64,000 nucleotides of DNA from Corynebacterium sphenisci DSM 44792. Lineage in GTDB: Bacteria; Actinomycetota; Actinomycetes; Mycobacteriales; Mycobacteriaceae. The position numbers and the translations under genes are program-made. Shown here piece by piece: positions 8,630-17,019 of the stretch. Numbering within the stretch: the first letter of the stretch is position 1; every line of letters begins with the position of its first letter. The notes beneath the pieces are model-generated. The model saw nothing but the letters and a program-made list of their open reading frames with translations, ran no database searches and was not told the origin of the DNA. Location of the stretch: the NCBI RefSeq assembly GCF_001941505.1, contig NZ_CP009248.1, positions 806,001-870,000 on the forward strand. The letters are read 5' to 3'.

Positions 8630-9523
8630 TCAGGCGCCGTCCAGGCCGAGGAACTCCCGCCAGGCGGGCAGCTCCCGCTCGGTCTGGGCCGCGCCCGCGG
8701 CGAAGGCGGCGCGCAGCCGCGGCACCCGGCGCTCCCGGTTGGACAGGTCCATCTCCTCGGGGAAGAACAGCATCGCCCGGCCCTCCCGCTCCAGCTCCAG
8801 CAGCCGGTCCTTCATCGCGTTGTAGCGCGCCGGGCGGGCGATCAGCGCCTCCGCCACCGCCGGGGTGCGCGGAAAGGCCCGGCGCAGCAGGTTCGGCCGG
8901 GTGACCTCCTCCTTGCGGTAGTCCCGGGTGCGGGTGGACAGCACCAGGAAGCGGCGGAACCCGTCCGCCTCCGCCAGATCCAGGGGGATCCCGCCGGAGG
9001 GGCCCAGCGCCCCGTCGACGTAGCGCACCCCGTCGATCTCCGGGGGCACCATGAACCAGGGCATGGTGGAGGTCGCCCGCACCCGGCGCATCAGATCGCC
9101 CATCCCGGAGATGTCCTCCCGGCCCCAGACCACCTGCTCCCCGGTGTCTTCGCGCACCGCGGGGATGCGCAGCCGCGCCGGATGCGCCAGGAAGGCCTCG
9201 AAATCGTAGGGGGCGGGCCCGTCGGGCAGCGGCGCGGTCTCGTAGATGAACTCCGAGTCGAAGAAGCCGCGGCCGCGCAACCAGGTGCCCCAGCCGCCGT
9301 AGCGGCCGTCGGCGGACATGTCCACGAAGGACTCCCGGGTGCGCGGCCGATCCCGGGAGAGGTAGTTGACGCTCAACGAGGCCCCGGCGGAGATCCCGCC
9401 CACCCAGCCGAAGTCCAGGCCCTCGGCGATCAGGCGGTCCACGCAGGCGGAGGTGTAGGCCGCGCGCATGCCGCCGCCCTCCAGGACCAGGGCGACATCG
9501 GGCAGGAAATGCCGGTTGCTCAT
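8630..9523 (-). CDS. Patatin-like phospholipase / serine hydrolase
   Basis: 297-aa patatin-fold lipid acyl hydrolase with a Ser-Asp dyad. Visible: oxyanion loop EGGGMRAAYT (about residues 15-24), nucleophile elbow GISAGAS (about 43-49) and the catalytic aspartate in YVDGALGPSGGIP (about 165-177). No signal peptide or transmembrane segment, so probably cytosolic or peripheral. The frame is open far upstream across the antisense of the neighbouring peptidase, but the ATG at 9523 has a leaderless promoter directly in front. Close to YjjU/RssA-type bacterial patatins. Confidence 0.9.
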   Translation of the reverse strand: MSNRHFLPDVALVLEGGGMRAAYTSACVDRLIAEGLDFGWVGGISAGASLSVNYLSRDRPRTRESFVDMSADGRYGGWGTWLRGRGFFDSEFIYETAPLPDGPAPYDFEAFLAHPARLRIPAVREDTGEQVVWGREDISGMGDLMRRVRATSTMPWFMVPPEIDGVRYVDGALGPSGGIPLDLAEADGFRRFLVLSTRTRDYRKEEVTRPNLLRRAFPRTPAVAEALIARPARYNAMKDRLLELEREGRAMLFFPEEMDLSNRERRVPRLRAAFAAGAAQTERELPAWREFLGLDGA

Positions 9524-9530
9524 GCACCGC

Positions 9531-9536
9531 AGGCTA
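9531..9536 (-). promoter_or_regulatory. Leaderless -10 box TAGCCT for the patatin gene
   Basis: Minus-strand TAGCCT, 7-nt spacer GCGGTGC, then the ATG at 9523. Fixes the start within a much longer open frame. Confidence 0.6.
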
Positions 9537-9577
9537 CCGGGCGACGCGGTCCCGCGGTTTTTGCCACCATGGAGACC

Positions 9578-10903
9578 ATGAACCAGCCCCGCCGCGACGC
9601 CGCCGCGCAGCTGCAGGACCTGATCGGGTTCGTGCAGGCCGCGCCCTCCCCCTTCCACGCCGCCGAGGAGGTCGCCCGCCGGCTGGTCGCCGCCGGGGCC
9701 CGCCGGGTCGACGGCACCCGGCCGCTGCCCGCCGAACCGGGCGGCTACGTGCTGGTGCGCGACGGGGCGGTCGCCGCCTGGGTGCTGCCCGACGCCGCCG
9801 GGGCCGGCCGCCCGCCGGCGCTGCGGATCATCGGGGCGCACACCGACTCGCCCGGGTTCACCCTGAAACCGGATCCGCAGGACGAGTCCGCCGGCTACGC
9901 CCGGGCCCGGGTGGAGGTCTACGGCGGGGCGCTGCTGAACTCCTGGCTGGACCGGGAGGTGGAGTTCGCCGGCCGGGTCGCGGACCGCCGCGGCGGGGTG
10001 CACCTGGTGCGCACCGGGCCGGTGGCCCGGATCCCGCAGCTGGCCATCCACCTGCACCGGGAGATCGGCCAGGAGGGGCTGCGCCTGGACCGGCAGCGGC
10101 ACACCCCGCCGCTGCTGGGCATCGGCGGGGACCTGCGCGGGCACCTCGCCGCGGCCGCGGGCATCGACCGGGGCGACCTCGCCGGCTGGGAGCTCATCAC
10201 CGCCGACACCCAGCCGCCGCGCACCTTCGGCCTGGCCGGGGAGTTCCTCGCCAGCGGCCGGCTGGACAACCTGCTCAGCGTGCACGCGGCGCTGATCGCC
10301 CTGGAGGACCTGCTCGCCGCGGGCGGGCAGCCGGCGGACCGGGCGGGGGAGGCGTTCATCCCGCTGTTCATCGCCAACGATCACGAGGAGGTCGGCTCGG
10401 CGACGGCCACCGGGGCGGCCGGGCCGATGCTCGCCGAGCTCGCCGACCGGATCCTCGCCGCCGCCGGCGTCGCCGGCCCGGACCGGCACCTGGCCCTGGC
10501 CCGGTCCACCTGCATCTCCGCCGACGGGGCGCATGGGGTGCACCCCAACTACCCGGAGGAGCACGAGCCCGGGCACCGGCCGATGCTCAACGCCGGCCCG
10601 GTGCTGAAGGTCAACGCCAACCGGCGCTACGCCACCGACGCGGTCGGCCAGGCGCTGTGGGCCCGGCTGGTCGACGCCGCCCGGGAGGCCACCGGCGCGG
10701 AGATCGCCGAACAGGCCTTCGTCTCCGCCAACCACAAGCCCTGCGGCTCCACCATCGGCCCGCTCACCGCCACCCGGCTGGGCATCCGGGTGGTCGACGT
10801 CGGCGCCCCGATGCTGTCCATGCACTCCGCCCGGGAGCTCACCGGCGCCCGGGATCCCTGGCTGCTCACCGCGGTGCTCGCGGCCTGGTGGGCGGGCCGG
10901 TGA
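9578..10903 (+). CDS. M18 family aminopeptidase (aspartyl aminopeptidase type)
   Basis: 441-aa dinuclear zinc aminopeptidase releasing N-terminal residues from cytosolic peptides. M18 landmarks: GAHTDSPGFTLKPDP (about residue 88), SGRLDNL (about 227), NDHEEVGSATATG (about 268), GVHPNYPEEHEPGH (about 320), NHKPCGSTIGP (about 385) and MHSARELTG (about 415). Two in-frame ATGs (9569 and 9578) both lack a clear ribosome site; I take the second. Divergent from the patatin gene with about 50 bp between starts. Confidence 0.92.
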   Translation: MNQPRRDAAAQLQDLIGFVQAAPSPFHAAEEVARRLVAAGARRVDGTRPLPAEPGGYVLVRDGAVAAWVLPDAAGAGRPPALRIIGAHTDSPGFTLKPDPQDESAGYARARVEVYGGALLNSWLDREVEFAGRVADRRGGVHLVRTGPVARIPQLAIHLHREIGQEGLRLDRQRHTPPLLGIGGDLRGHLAAAAGIDRGDLAGWELITADTQPPRTFGLAGEFLASGRLDNLLSVHAALIALEDLLAAGGQPADRAGEAFIPLFIANDHEEVGSATATGAAGPMLAELADRILAAAGVAGPDRHLALARSTCISADGAHGVHPNYPEEHEPGHRPMLNAGPVLKVNANRRYATDAVGQALWARLVDAAREATGAEIAEQAFVSANHKPCGSTIGPLTATRLGIRVVDVGAPMLSMHSARELTGARDPWLLTAVLAAWWAGR

Positions 10904-10976
10904 GCCCCGCCCCGCCGGGCGCGGCGGGCGGGCCCGGCTTGGCGAAGCGGCCCCGGGCCGGGTTGACTTGGCGACC

Positions 10977-12431
10977 ATGAGCGATACCGCGCCCCCGACC
11001 GCCGAGACCGCCCGGGCCGCCGCGCCCCCGCCCGCGCCGGCGGCCGAGCCCGCCGCGGCCGCCGAGGACGCCGGCCGGCTGCACGTGCCCTTCGAGGACG
11101 TGGTGTCCTGGCGGCGGCATCTGCACGCCCACCCGGAGCTGTCCTTCGCCGAGCACGGCACCGCCGACTTCATCGCCGGGCTGCTCGCCGACTGGTCGGT
11201 GCCCTACACCCGGCCCACGCCCACCTCCGTGGTCGGCGTGATCGAGGGCACCGCCGGGGACCCGGCCACCGGCCGGGAGATCGGCTACCGGGCGGACATC
11301 GACGCGTTGCCGATCCGGGAGGAGACCGGGCTGCCCTTCGCCTCCGCGGTGGACGGGGTGATGCACGCCTGCGGCCATGACGTGCACGTGGCCTGCCTGC
11401 TCGGCGCCGCGAAGGTGCTCCTGGAGCGCCGGGACCGGCTGCACGGGCGGGTGCACCTGATCTTCCAGCACGCCGAGGAGGCGCTGCCCGGCGGCGCCCG
11501 GGAGCTCGTCGCGCACGGCGTCGCCGACGACCTCGACGAGGTCTACGCCTTCCACGTCGCCCCGCACCCGGTGGGCCACGTCGGGATCTGCCGGGGCCGG
11601 GTGTCCACCATGTCCGGGATCGTGTCCATCACGGTGCGCGGCCGCGGCGGGCACTCCTCGAACCCGCAGCTGACCGTGGACCCGGTGCTCATCGGCGCCG
11701 AGATCACCACCATGCTCAACACCATCGTCAGCCGCGATCTCGACCCGAAGAACATGAACATCGTCAACGTCGGCTCCCTGCACTCCGGCGCCGCCGGCAA
11801 CGTGATCCCGGACACCGCCGAACTGGAGGTGTCCATGCGCAGCGTCGACGAGAAGGACTGGGAGGCGATCTGCCACCGGATCGAGCGGATCGTCGGCGGG
11901 GTCTGCCACGCCCACGGGGCGCAGGCCCAGTTCGACTGGCAGATCCCCTACCCCATGGTGGTCAACGCCGATCTCGCCGTGGACCGGGCCTGGCATGCCG
12001 CGGTGCGCGCCATCGGCGCGGACCGGGTCTTCGAGGCCGAGCCCTGGGCGCCCTCGGACGACTTCTCCTACTTCTCCCGCGAGGTGCCCGGCTGCTACAT
12101 GTTCCTCGGCGGCGGCGGGCCCGAGGTGGGCAATCCGCACTTCCTGCACAACAGCCGCTTCGACGTGGTGGAGCGGGCCATGATCTCCGGGGTCCGGGTG
12201 GAGGCGCAGATCGCCCTCGACGCCCTGGCCCCGGGCGCGGCCCCGCCCCCGCCGATGCCCGAGGCCGCGGACCGGCTGCCCGCGGCCGGAACGATCCCCC
12301 CGGGGCCGCAGCGGCCCGGCCCCGGCACCCCGGAGTCCCGGGCCGGCGCGCAGCGCCCCCGGCCCCGCCCGTCGGCCGGCCCCGGCGGCGCGGACCCCCA
12401 GCCCCCGGCCGCAGAGGAGGAGAGCAGATGA
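10977..12431 (+). CDS. M20D-type amidohydrolase (N-acyl amino acid/hippurate hydrolase family)
   Basis: 484 aa. Metal-dependent hydrolase that removes acyl groups from amino acids or similar amides. Family motifs: RRHLHAHPELSFAE (about residues 43-56), YRADIDALPI (about 103), HACGHDVHVACLLG (about 123), FQHAEEALPGGA (about 163) and LHNSRFDVVE near residue 390. Both ends carry Ala/Pro-rich low-complexity tails (1-35 and about 420-484) absent from the core family. The stop overlaps the start of the amylase-like gene by 4 nt (ATGA), so the two are translationally coupled. Substrate unknown. Confidence 0.88.
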   Translation: MSDTAPPTAETARAAAPPPAPAAEPAAAAEDAGRLHVPFEDVVSWRRHLHAHPELSFAEHGTADFIAGLLADWSVPYTRPTPTSVVGVIEGTAGDPATGREIGYRADIDALPIREETGLPFASAVDGVMHACGHDVHVACLLGAAKVLLERRDRLHGRVHLIFQHAEEALPGGARELVAHGVADDLDEVYAFHVAPHPVGHVGICRGRVSTMSGIVSITVRGRGGHSSNPQLTVDPVLIGAEITTMLNTIVSRDLDPKNMNIVNVGSLHSGAAGNVIPDTAELEVSMRSVDEKDWEAICHRIERIVGGVCHAHGAQAQFDWQIPYPMVVNADLAVDRAWHAAVRAIGADRVFEAEPWAPSDDFSYFSREVPGCYMFLGGGGPEVGNPHFLHNSRFDVVERAMISGVRVEAQIALDALAPGAAPPPPMPEAADRLPAAGTIPPGPQRPGPGTPESRAGAQRPRPRPSAGPGGADPQPPAAEEESR

Positions 12432-13684
12432 CCGCCCCCGACTGGACCGCCCACGCCATCGGCTGGCACGTGTACCCGCTGGGGTTCACCGGCGCCCCGG
12501 TGCACCCCGGCGACGCCCCGGCCGCCGAGCCCGCGCGCACCCGGCTGGACCACATCGCCGACTGGCTGGACTACGTGCAGCGGCTCGGCCTGAACGTGCT
12601 CCAGCTCGGCCCCGTGTTCGCCTCCGTCGAGCACGGCTACGACACCCTGGACTACCGCCGGATCGACGATCGCCTCGGCGATGACGCCGCCTTCGACCGG
12701 CTCATCGCCGCCGCCCACGAGCGCGGCATCAAGGTGCTGCTCGACGGGGTGTTCAACCACGTCTCCGCGCGGCATCCGCTGGTCGCCGAGGCGCTGGCGG
12801 ATCCGGACTGCCCCGCCGCCCGGCTGATCCGGGTGGACCGCTCCGGCGGGGAGCCCCGCCCGGCGGTGTTCGAGGGCCACGACTCCCTGGTGGAGCTCGA
12901 CCACGGCGCCGAGGAGGTCGCCGAGCTGGTCGTGGGGGTGATGCGGCACTGGCTGGACCGCGGCGCCGACGGCTGGCGGCTGGACGCCGCCTACGCGGTG
13001 GACCCGGCCTTCTGGGCCCGGGTGCTGCCGCGGGTGCGGGAGACCCACCCGCACGCCTTCATCTACGGGGAGGTGATCCACGGCGACTACGTGGACATCG
13101 TGGCCCGCTCCACCATGGACTCGGTCACCGAGTACGAGCTGTGGAAGGCCACCTGGTCGGCGCTGAAGGAGGCCAACCTCTTCGAGCTGGAGTGGACCCT
13201 GGGCCGCCATGACGGCTTCCAGGACGCCTTCCGGCCGGTGACCTTCGTCGGCAACCACGACGTCACCCGGATCGCCAGCCAGGTCGGCGCGGACAAGGCG
13301 GTGCTCGCCGCGGTGGTGCTGTTCACCGTCGGCGGGATCCCGCTCATCTACTACGGCGACGAGCAGGGCTACACCGGGGTGAAGGAGGAGCGCTTCGGCG
13401 GCGACGACCAGATCCGGCCGCTGTTCCCGCCCACCCCGGAGGATCTCTCCGAGCTCGGCGCGGACATGCACCGGGTGCACCAGTCGCTGGTGGCGCTGCG
13501 CCGCCGGCACCCCTGGCTGGCCGACGCCCGGGTCACCGTCACCGGCATCGCCAATGAGTCGATGACCTACCGCACCGCCGCCGCGGACGGCTCCGCGGCC
13601 CTGGAGGTGACCCTGGACATCACCGGCACCCCCCGGGCCGAGATCCGGGACGGCGCCGAGGTGGTCTGGGCGCACCCGCTGTAG
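12428..13684 (+). CDS. GH13 alpha-amylase family glycoside hydrolase
   Basis: 418-aa (beta/alpha)8 enzyme of the maltase/amylase superfamily. The catalytic set is intact: LDGVFNHVSARH (region I, about residue 106), DGWRLDAAYA with the nucleophile Asp (about 182), FIYGEVIH with the acid/base Glu (about 216) and FVGNHDVTR with the third acid (about 275). No signal peptide, so intracellular; shorter than secreted amylases. Translationally coupled to the M20 amidohydrolase. Likely acts on maltodextrin or glycogen-derived glucosides, or as a trehalose/maltose-type transglycosylase; specificity cannot be read. Confidence 0.88.
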   Translation: MTAPDWTAHAIGWHVYPLGFTGAPVHPGDAPAAEPARTRLDHIADWLDYVQRLGLNVLQLGPVFASVEHGYDTLDYRRIDDRLGDDAAFDRLIAAAHERGIKVLLDGVFNHVSARHPLVAEALADPDCPAARLIRVDRSGGEPRPAVFEGHDSLVELDHGAEEVAELVVGVMRHWLDRGADGWRLDAAYAVDPAFWARVLPRVRETHPHAFIYGEVIHGDYVDIVARSTMDSVTEYELWKATWSALKEANLFELEWTLGRHDGFQDAFRPVTFVGNHDVTRIASQVGADKAVLAAVVLFTVGGIPLIYYGDEQGYTGVKEERFGGDDQIRPLFPPTPEDLSELGADMHRVHQSLVALRRRHPWLADARVTVTGIANESMTYRTAAADGSAALEVTLDITGTPRAEIRDGAEVVWAHPL

Positions 13685-13702
13685 CCGGCCGCGGACACGG
13701 GA

Positions 13703-13753
13703 ACGGCGCCGGCCGGGGCGGCCCCGATGGGGGCGGGCCCGGGCCGGCGCCGT
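13703..13753. terminator. Bidirectional hairpin between convergent genes
   Basis: Perfect 12-bp inverted repeat ACGGCGCCGGCC / GGCCGGCGCCGT with a 27-nt GC-rich loop, between the amylase stop and the lipoprotein stop. Confidence 0.6.
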
Positions 13754-13786
13754 CGCGCCTGCGGGATGAGGGGGTGGGGCGGGACC

Positions 13787-13996
13787 CTACTGCTGCGCGG
13801 TGCCGTAGCCGGCGGAGTCGGTCTCCGCGCCGGTCTCGGTGGTGGTGGCCCCGGCGTCCGACTCGTAGGTGCGCACCGCGTTCTCCTGGTCGGTGACCTG
13901 CACGTCGGAGTCCTGCTCATTGGGCGGCGAGCAGGCGACGAGGGCGGCGGAGGCGATGAGGCCGGCGGCGAGGGCACCGGTGAGGCGGTTGCGCAT
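13787..13996 (-). CDS. Small lipoprotein
   Basis: 69 aa. Signal peptide with lipobox LVAC (cleavage before Cys22), then a short acidic, Thr/Glu/Asp-rich tail with no recognisable domain. ATG at 13996 has the strong ribosome site GAAGGAG. A -10-like TAAGAT lies about 46 nt upstream. Probably an anchored surface peptide; function unknown. Confidence 0.75.
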   Translation of the reverse strand: MRNRLTGALAAGLIASAALVACSPPNEQDSDVQVTDQENAVRTYESDAGATTTETGAETDSAGYGTAQQ

Positions 13997-14041
13997 GAGT
14001 ACTCCTTCAGGGCACGGACGACACAGGACGTGTTTCCCGAA

Positions 14042-14047
14042 ATCTTA
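14042..14047 (-). promoter_or_regulatory. Candidate -10 box (TAAGAT) for the small lipoprotein
   Basis: TAAGAT on the minus strand in a locally AT-rich stretch, about 46 nt before the ATG. No good -35. Confidence 0.4.
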
Positions 14048-14113
14048 GGACATTTTCAGCAGCGGCGGGCATTCGCCCCCCGATCGGCGCCCGCGGGGCG
14101 CGGCGGCGCGGGC

Positions 14114-15997
14114 TCAGCCGGCCGGGGTGAGCGGGCCCACCCCGCCGGCGCCGATGCACAGCTCCGCGCCCGGGTCGGCGTCGCGCACCACCACCCGCAG
14201 GATGTTGCCGCCGCCGCCGACGGTGGCCCACAGCCGGCGCGGTTCGGCGCCCACCGGCACCACCGTGGAGGCGGCGTAGGTCTGGTCGACGTCCTGGAAG
14301 GGGTTCGGCAGCGCCAGGCGCACCTCCATCGGGGAGGAGGCCATCGCGTTGAACTCCACCACCCAGTCGTCGATGGTGATGATCTCGTCCAGGCCCACGT
14401 CCAGGGCGCCGGTGCCGTCCGGGCCGACGGTGAGCGCGGTGGCGCAGCCCCCGTCGGCGCGCAGCCGGGCCACCGGGGTGACCTCGGCGTCGATGAGCCG
14501 CCCGGTGACGTCGAACATCCGCGGCCGGTCGGTCCACCGGCCGAAGGGCGGCCGGTCCCGCAGATCGGAGAACACCCAGTGGTAGGTGTTGCGCGGCTGC
14601 ACCACCGGCAGCAGCACCTCCAGGGGCACCGCCTGGTTGAGCACCGGGGTGGCCGGGTCCGCCGCGGCGAGGCCCGCCCGGGTGGTGGCCAGCCAGTCCC
14701 CGGTGACGTCATCGGACCAGGCCTGCCGATAGCCGGCCACCGAGGCCAGGGAGGAGGCCGCGAGCAGCGCGCCCAGGGCGAGCACCAGGTAGCGGGAGCG
14801 CCGCGGCAGCGGATGCACCCGGTCCGACCAGGCCGCCGCCAGGGCGAAGCCGATCACCATCGCCGCGTCCCCGTAGTAGTGCAGGGTCTTCGCCAGCTCG
14901 GCGGCGGTGCCCTCCCCGGAGCGCACCCAGGTCATCGCGGCGAGCACGACCATCAGGTAGCCGAACCCGGCCGCCAGCGGCGCCCAGGCCCGCCAGTCCC
15001 GGTGGATCGCCACCGCAGCGGAGAGCAGCACCAGCACCGCCCCGGTGGTGACCAGCGCCGCCGGGGCGTCCGCCCAGGCCTGCCCGGGCGCCCAGCGCTG
15101 CCACTGCCAGGGCCCGCCGGCCAGGGCGGCGAGCACCTGGCCCAGCCCGGAGAGCACCAGCTCGATCCGGGGCTCCCCGGAGGCCTCCCGGGCGTCCCGG
15201 GCGGCGATCACCAGGTAGAGCACCCCCCAGGCGACGGTGACCGCCAGCCCGGGCAGCCACAGCGGCCGGCCGCGCCGCCAGGCCGGGCGCACCCGGCGCC
15301 GCTCCAGGTAGGCCACCGAGGCGGCGATCGCCCCGGCCACCGGCACGATCGCCAGGGACTTCTCGAAGAAGGCCAGCGCCACCAGCAGCACCGCGGTGGC
15401 CCGGGCGACCATCCGCGGCGAGGTCGCCGCCGGATCGTGGCGCACCGTGGCGCGCACCCCCAGGGCCACCCACCAGGCCAGGGCCGCCTGCATCGGCAGC
15501 GCGTTCGCCGCCGCCGACCACCAGGTCGCCCCGGGCAGGGTCAGCGGGGTCCAGCAGATGATCGCCGCGGTGGCCAGGCCCTGCCAGCTGCGCCCGGCGA
15601 TGGCGTGCACCGCCCGGGCCACCATCAGCGACACCGCCACCTGGCCGAGCACCATCAGCGTCGCCGGCAGCCACCACTGCCAGGGCGCCAGCGCGTTCAC
15701 CGCGGCCTGCAGCAGGAAGGCCAGGGGCGCGAAATGCCCGTCATGGGGCTGCGCCCAGAAGGAGGGCGACCACCAGGGGTGGTCGTGCCCGCCGGCGACG
15801 ATGATGAAGTCGTCCCAGTAGAAGGTGCGCCCGGCGAGCACCCAGATCCGGCCCAGGGTCTGCAGGGCGATGATCACGGCGATCCCGCCGAGCCACTGGG
15901 CGCGGGTGGGCCGGGCCTCGCGCTGGGCGATCCGGGCGGCGGCGGCCAGCTGCGGGTCGTCGGCGGCGGGGACGCCGGGCTGCGGTGCATCGCTCAT
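14114..15997 (-). CDS. Polytopic membrane protein, putative GT-C-type glycosyltransferase
   Basis: 627 aa with roughly 10-12 hydrophobic helices over the first 430 residues and a soluble C-terminal domain (about 430-627). An acidic pair in FYWDDFIIV follows the first helix (about residue 60), the place where polyprenyl-phosphate-sugar-dependent GT-C enzymes keep their catalytic acidic motif; HDHPWW and HDGHFAPL follow in the same loop. That layout suggests a cell-envelope glycosyltransferase, but the family is not certain. Start set by leaderless promoter TAGAGT. No operon partner. Confidence 0.7.
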   Translation of the reverse strand: MSDAPQPGVPAADDPQLAAAARIAQREARPTRAQWLGGIAVIIALQTLGRIWVLAGRTFYWDDFIIVAGGHDHPWWSPSFWAQPHDGHFAPLAFLLQAAVNALAPWQWWLPATLMVLGQVAVSLMVARAVHAIAGRSWQGLATAAIICWTPLTLPGATWWSAAANALPMQAALAWWVALGVRATVRHDPAATSPRMVARATAVLLVALAFFEKSLAIVPVAGAIAASVAYLERRRVRPAWRRGRPLWLPGLAVTVAWGVLYLVIAARDAREASGEPRIELVLSGLGQVLAALAGGPWQWQRWAPGQAWADAPAALVTTGAVLVLLSAAVAIHRDWRAWAPLAAGFGYLMVVLAAMTWVRSGEGTAAELAKTLHYYGDAAMVIGFALAAAWSDRVHPLPRRSRYLVLALGALLAASSLASVAGYRQAWSDDVTGDWLATTRAGLAAADPATPVLNQAVPLEVLLPVVQPRNTYHWVFSDLRDRPPFGRWTDRPRMFDVTGRLIDAEVTPVARLRADGGCATALTVGPDGTGALDVGLDEIITIDDWVVEFNAMASSPMEVRLALPNPFQDVDQTYAASTVVPVGAEPRRLWATVGGGGNILRVVVRDADPGAELCIGAGGVGPLTPAG

Positions 15998-16006
15998 GGC
16001 CTCCAG

Positions 16007-16012
16007 ACTCTA
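16007..16012 (-). promoter_or_regulatory. Leaderless -10 box TAGAGT
   Basis: Minus-strand TAGAGT 9 nt before the ATG at 15997. The spacer contains GGAGG very close to the start, so a short leader is also possible. Confidence 0.55.
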
Positions 16013-16116
16013 TTAGTCCGCCGGGCCCGCGCCGGGCGGGGGCGGCCGGCGGGGGAGCGGGCGCGGCCGGCCGCGCGCGCCGGGGCGGCCGCCGCGCGCC
16101 CCGGGCGCCGATGCGG

Positions 16117-16122
16117 TAGGTT
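16117..16122 (+). promoter_or_regulatory. -10 box TAGGTT of the riboswitch-controlled transporter operon
   Basis: TAGGTT lies about 10 nt before the first base of the TPP aptamer, which fits transcription starting at the aptamer's 5' end. Confidence 0.5.
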
Positions 16123-16132
16123 CGGGCCCAGT

Positions 16133-16226
16133 GCACGGGAGCCCCGGGGAGCCGGGGCTGAGAGGAGGGCGCGTACCGCCCTCGACCGTCGAACCTGATC
16201 CGGGTAATGCCGGCGCAGGGAGCAAC
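16133..16226 (+). promoter_or_regulatory. TPP riboswitch (THI element)
   Basis: Contains the conserved aptamer blocks: GGGGCTGAGAGGA (P2/P3 pyrimidine-sensing loop), then GACCGTCGAACCTGATC and GGGTAATGCCGGCGCAGGGA (P4/P5 and closing P1). It lies about 110 nt before the ykoE-type ATG; the intervening sequence is GC-rich and holds the ribosome site GGAGGA at 16325-16330. Thiamine pyrophosphate binding should repress the downstream transporter genes, probably at translation initiation since no U-tract terminator is visible. Confidence 0.93.
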
Positions 16227-16338
16227 CGGCCCGCCCCCGCGGGCCCGGCCGCGGACCCCCGGGTCGCGCGGCGGGCGCGGGGCGCGGTGCCGCGGCGGCC
16301 GTGCCTCCACGAGAAGACGACCCTGGAGGACACAGCGG

Positions 16339-17019
16339 ATGAACATCGAACACCACCACGGGGCCGGCCTGGCCGGACCCGACCCGCGGACCACGGCCGC
16401 GCCCCCGGACCCCGGTGCCCGGCGGGGGGCGCCGCCGCGGCTGCGCTGGCGGATCGTGGACATCGTCACCGCCGCCGTGCTCGGCGTCGCCGTGGGCGTG
16501 GTCTTCGTCGCCTGGAACCTCATCGGCGGCGCCGGCTACGGTTTCCTCGACGCCTTCACCCCCGGTTTGGGCGGGCTGTTCATCGGCGTCTGGCTGCTCG
16601 GCGGCACCCTCGGCGGGCTGATCATCCGCAAACCCGGCGCCGCCCTGTTCGTGGAGGTGCTCGCCGCGGGCGTCTCCGCGGCGGTCGGCAACCAGTGGGG
16701 CATCTCGGTGCTCTATTCGGGGCTGGCCCAGGGCCTCGGCGCGGAACTGGTGCTCGCGATCCTGCTCTACCGCCGTTTCGGCCTCGCCGCGGCGCTGGCC
16801 ACCGGGGCCGGCGCCGGGGTGGGCGCGATCATCCTGGAGCTGTTCACCTCCGGCAACCTCGCCAAATCCCTGGAGTTCAACCTGATTTACGGCGCCTGCG
16901 TGCTGCTGTCCGGGGCGGTGCTCGCCGGGCTGCTCGGCCTGGGCCTGACCCGGGCGCTGGCCCGCACCGGGGCCCTGGACCGCTTCGCCGCCGGCCGGGA
17001 AGCCCGGGAGCTGGTGTGA
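16339..17019 (+). CDS. ykoE: ECF transporter S component, YkoE-type (thiamine precursor uptake)
   Basis: 226-aa substrate-binding membrane subunit with 5-6 helices after a Pro/Arg-rich N terminus (1-35). The body (IVDIVTAAVLGVAVGVVFVA, then FLDAFTPGLGGLFIGVWLLG and AAVGNQWGISVLYSGLAQG) resembles the YkoE family, which imports hydroxymethylpyrimidine or thiamine. The start is fixed by GGAGGA 8 nt upstream; an upstream start at 16207 falls inside the riboswitch and is rejected. First gene of a four-gene chain with 4-nt overlaps. Confidence 0.9.
   Translation: MNIEHHHGAGLAGPDPRTTAAPPDPGARRGAPPRLRWRIVDIVTAAVLGVAVGVVFVAWNLIGGAGYGFLDAFTPGLGGLFIGVWLLGGTLGGLIIRKPGAALFVEVLAAGVSAAVGNQWGISVLYSGLAQGLGAELVLAILLYRRFGLAAALATGAGAGVGAIILELFTSGNLAKSLEFNLIYGACVLLSGAVLAGLLGLGLTRALARTGALDRFAAGREARELV

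Noticed and set aside
9524..11173. Long N-terminal extension of the patatin gene, antisense to the M18 peptidase
   Set aside because: The extension has no homology-like content, and a leaderless promoter fixes the start at 9523.
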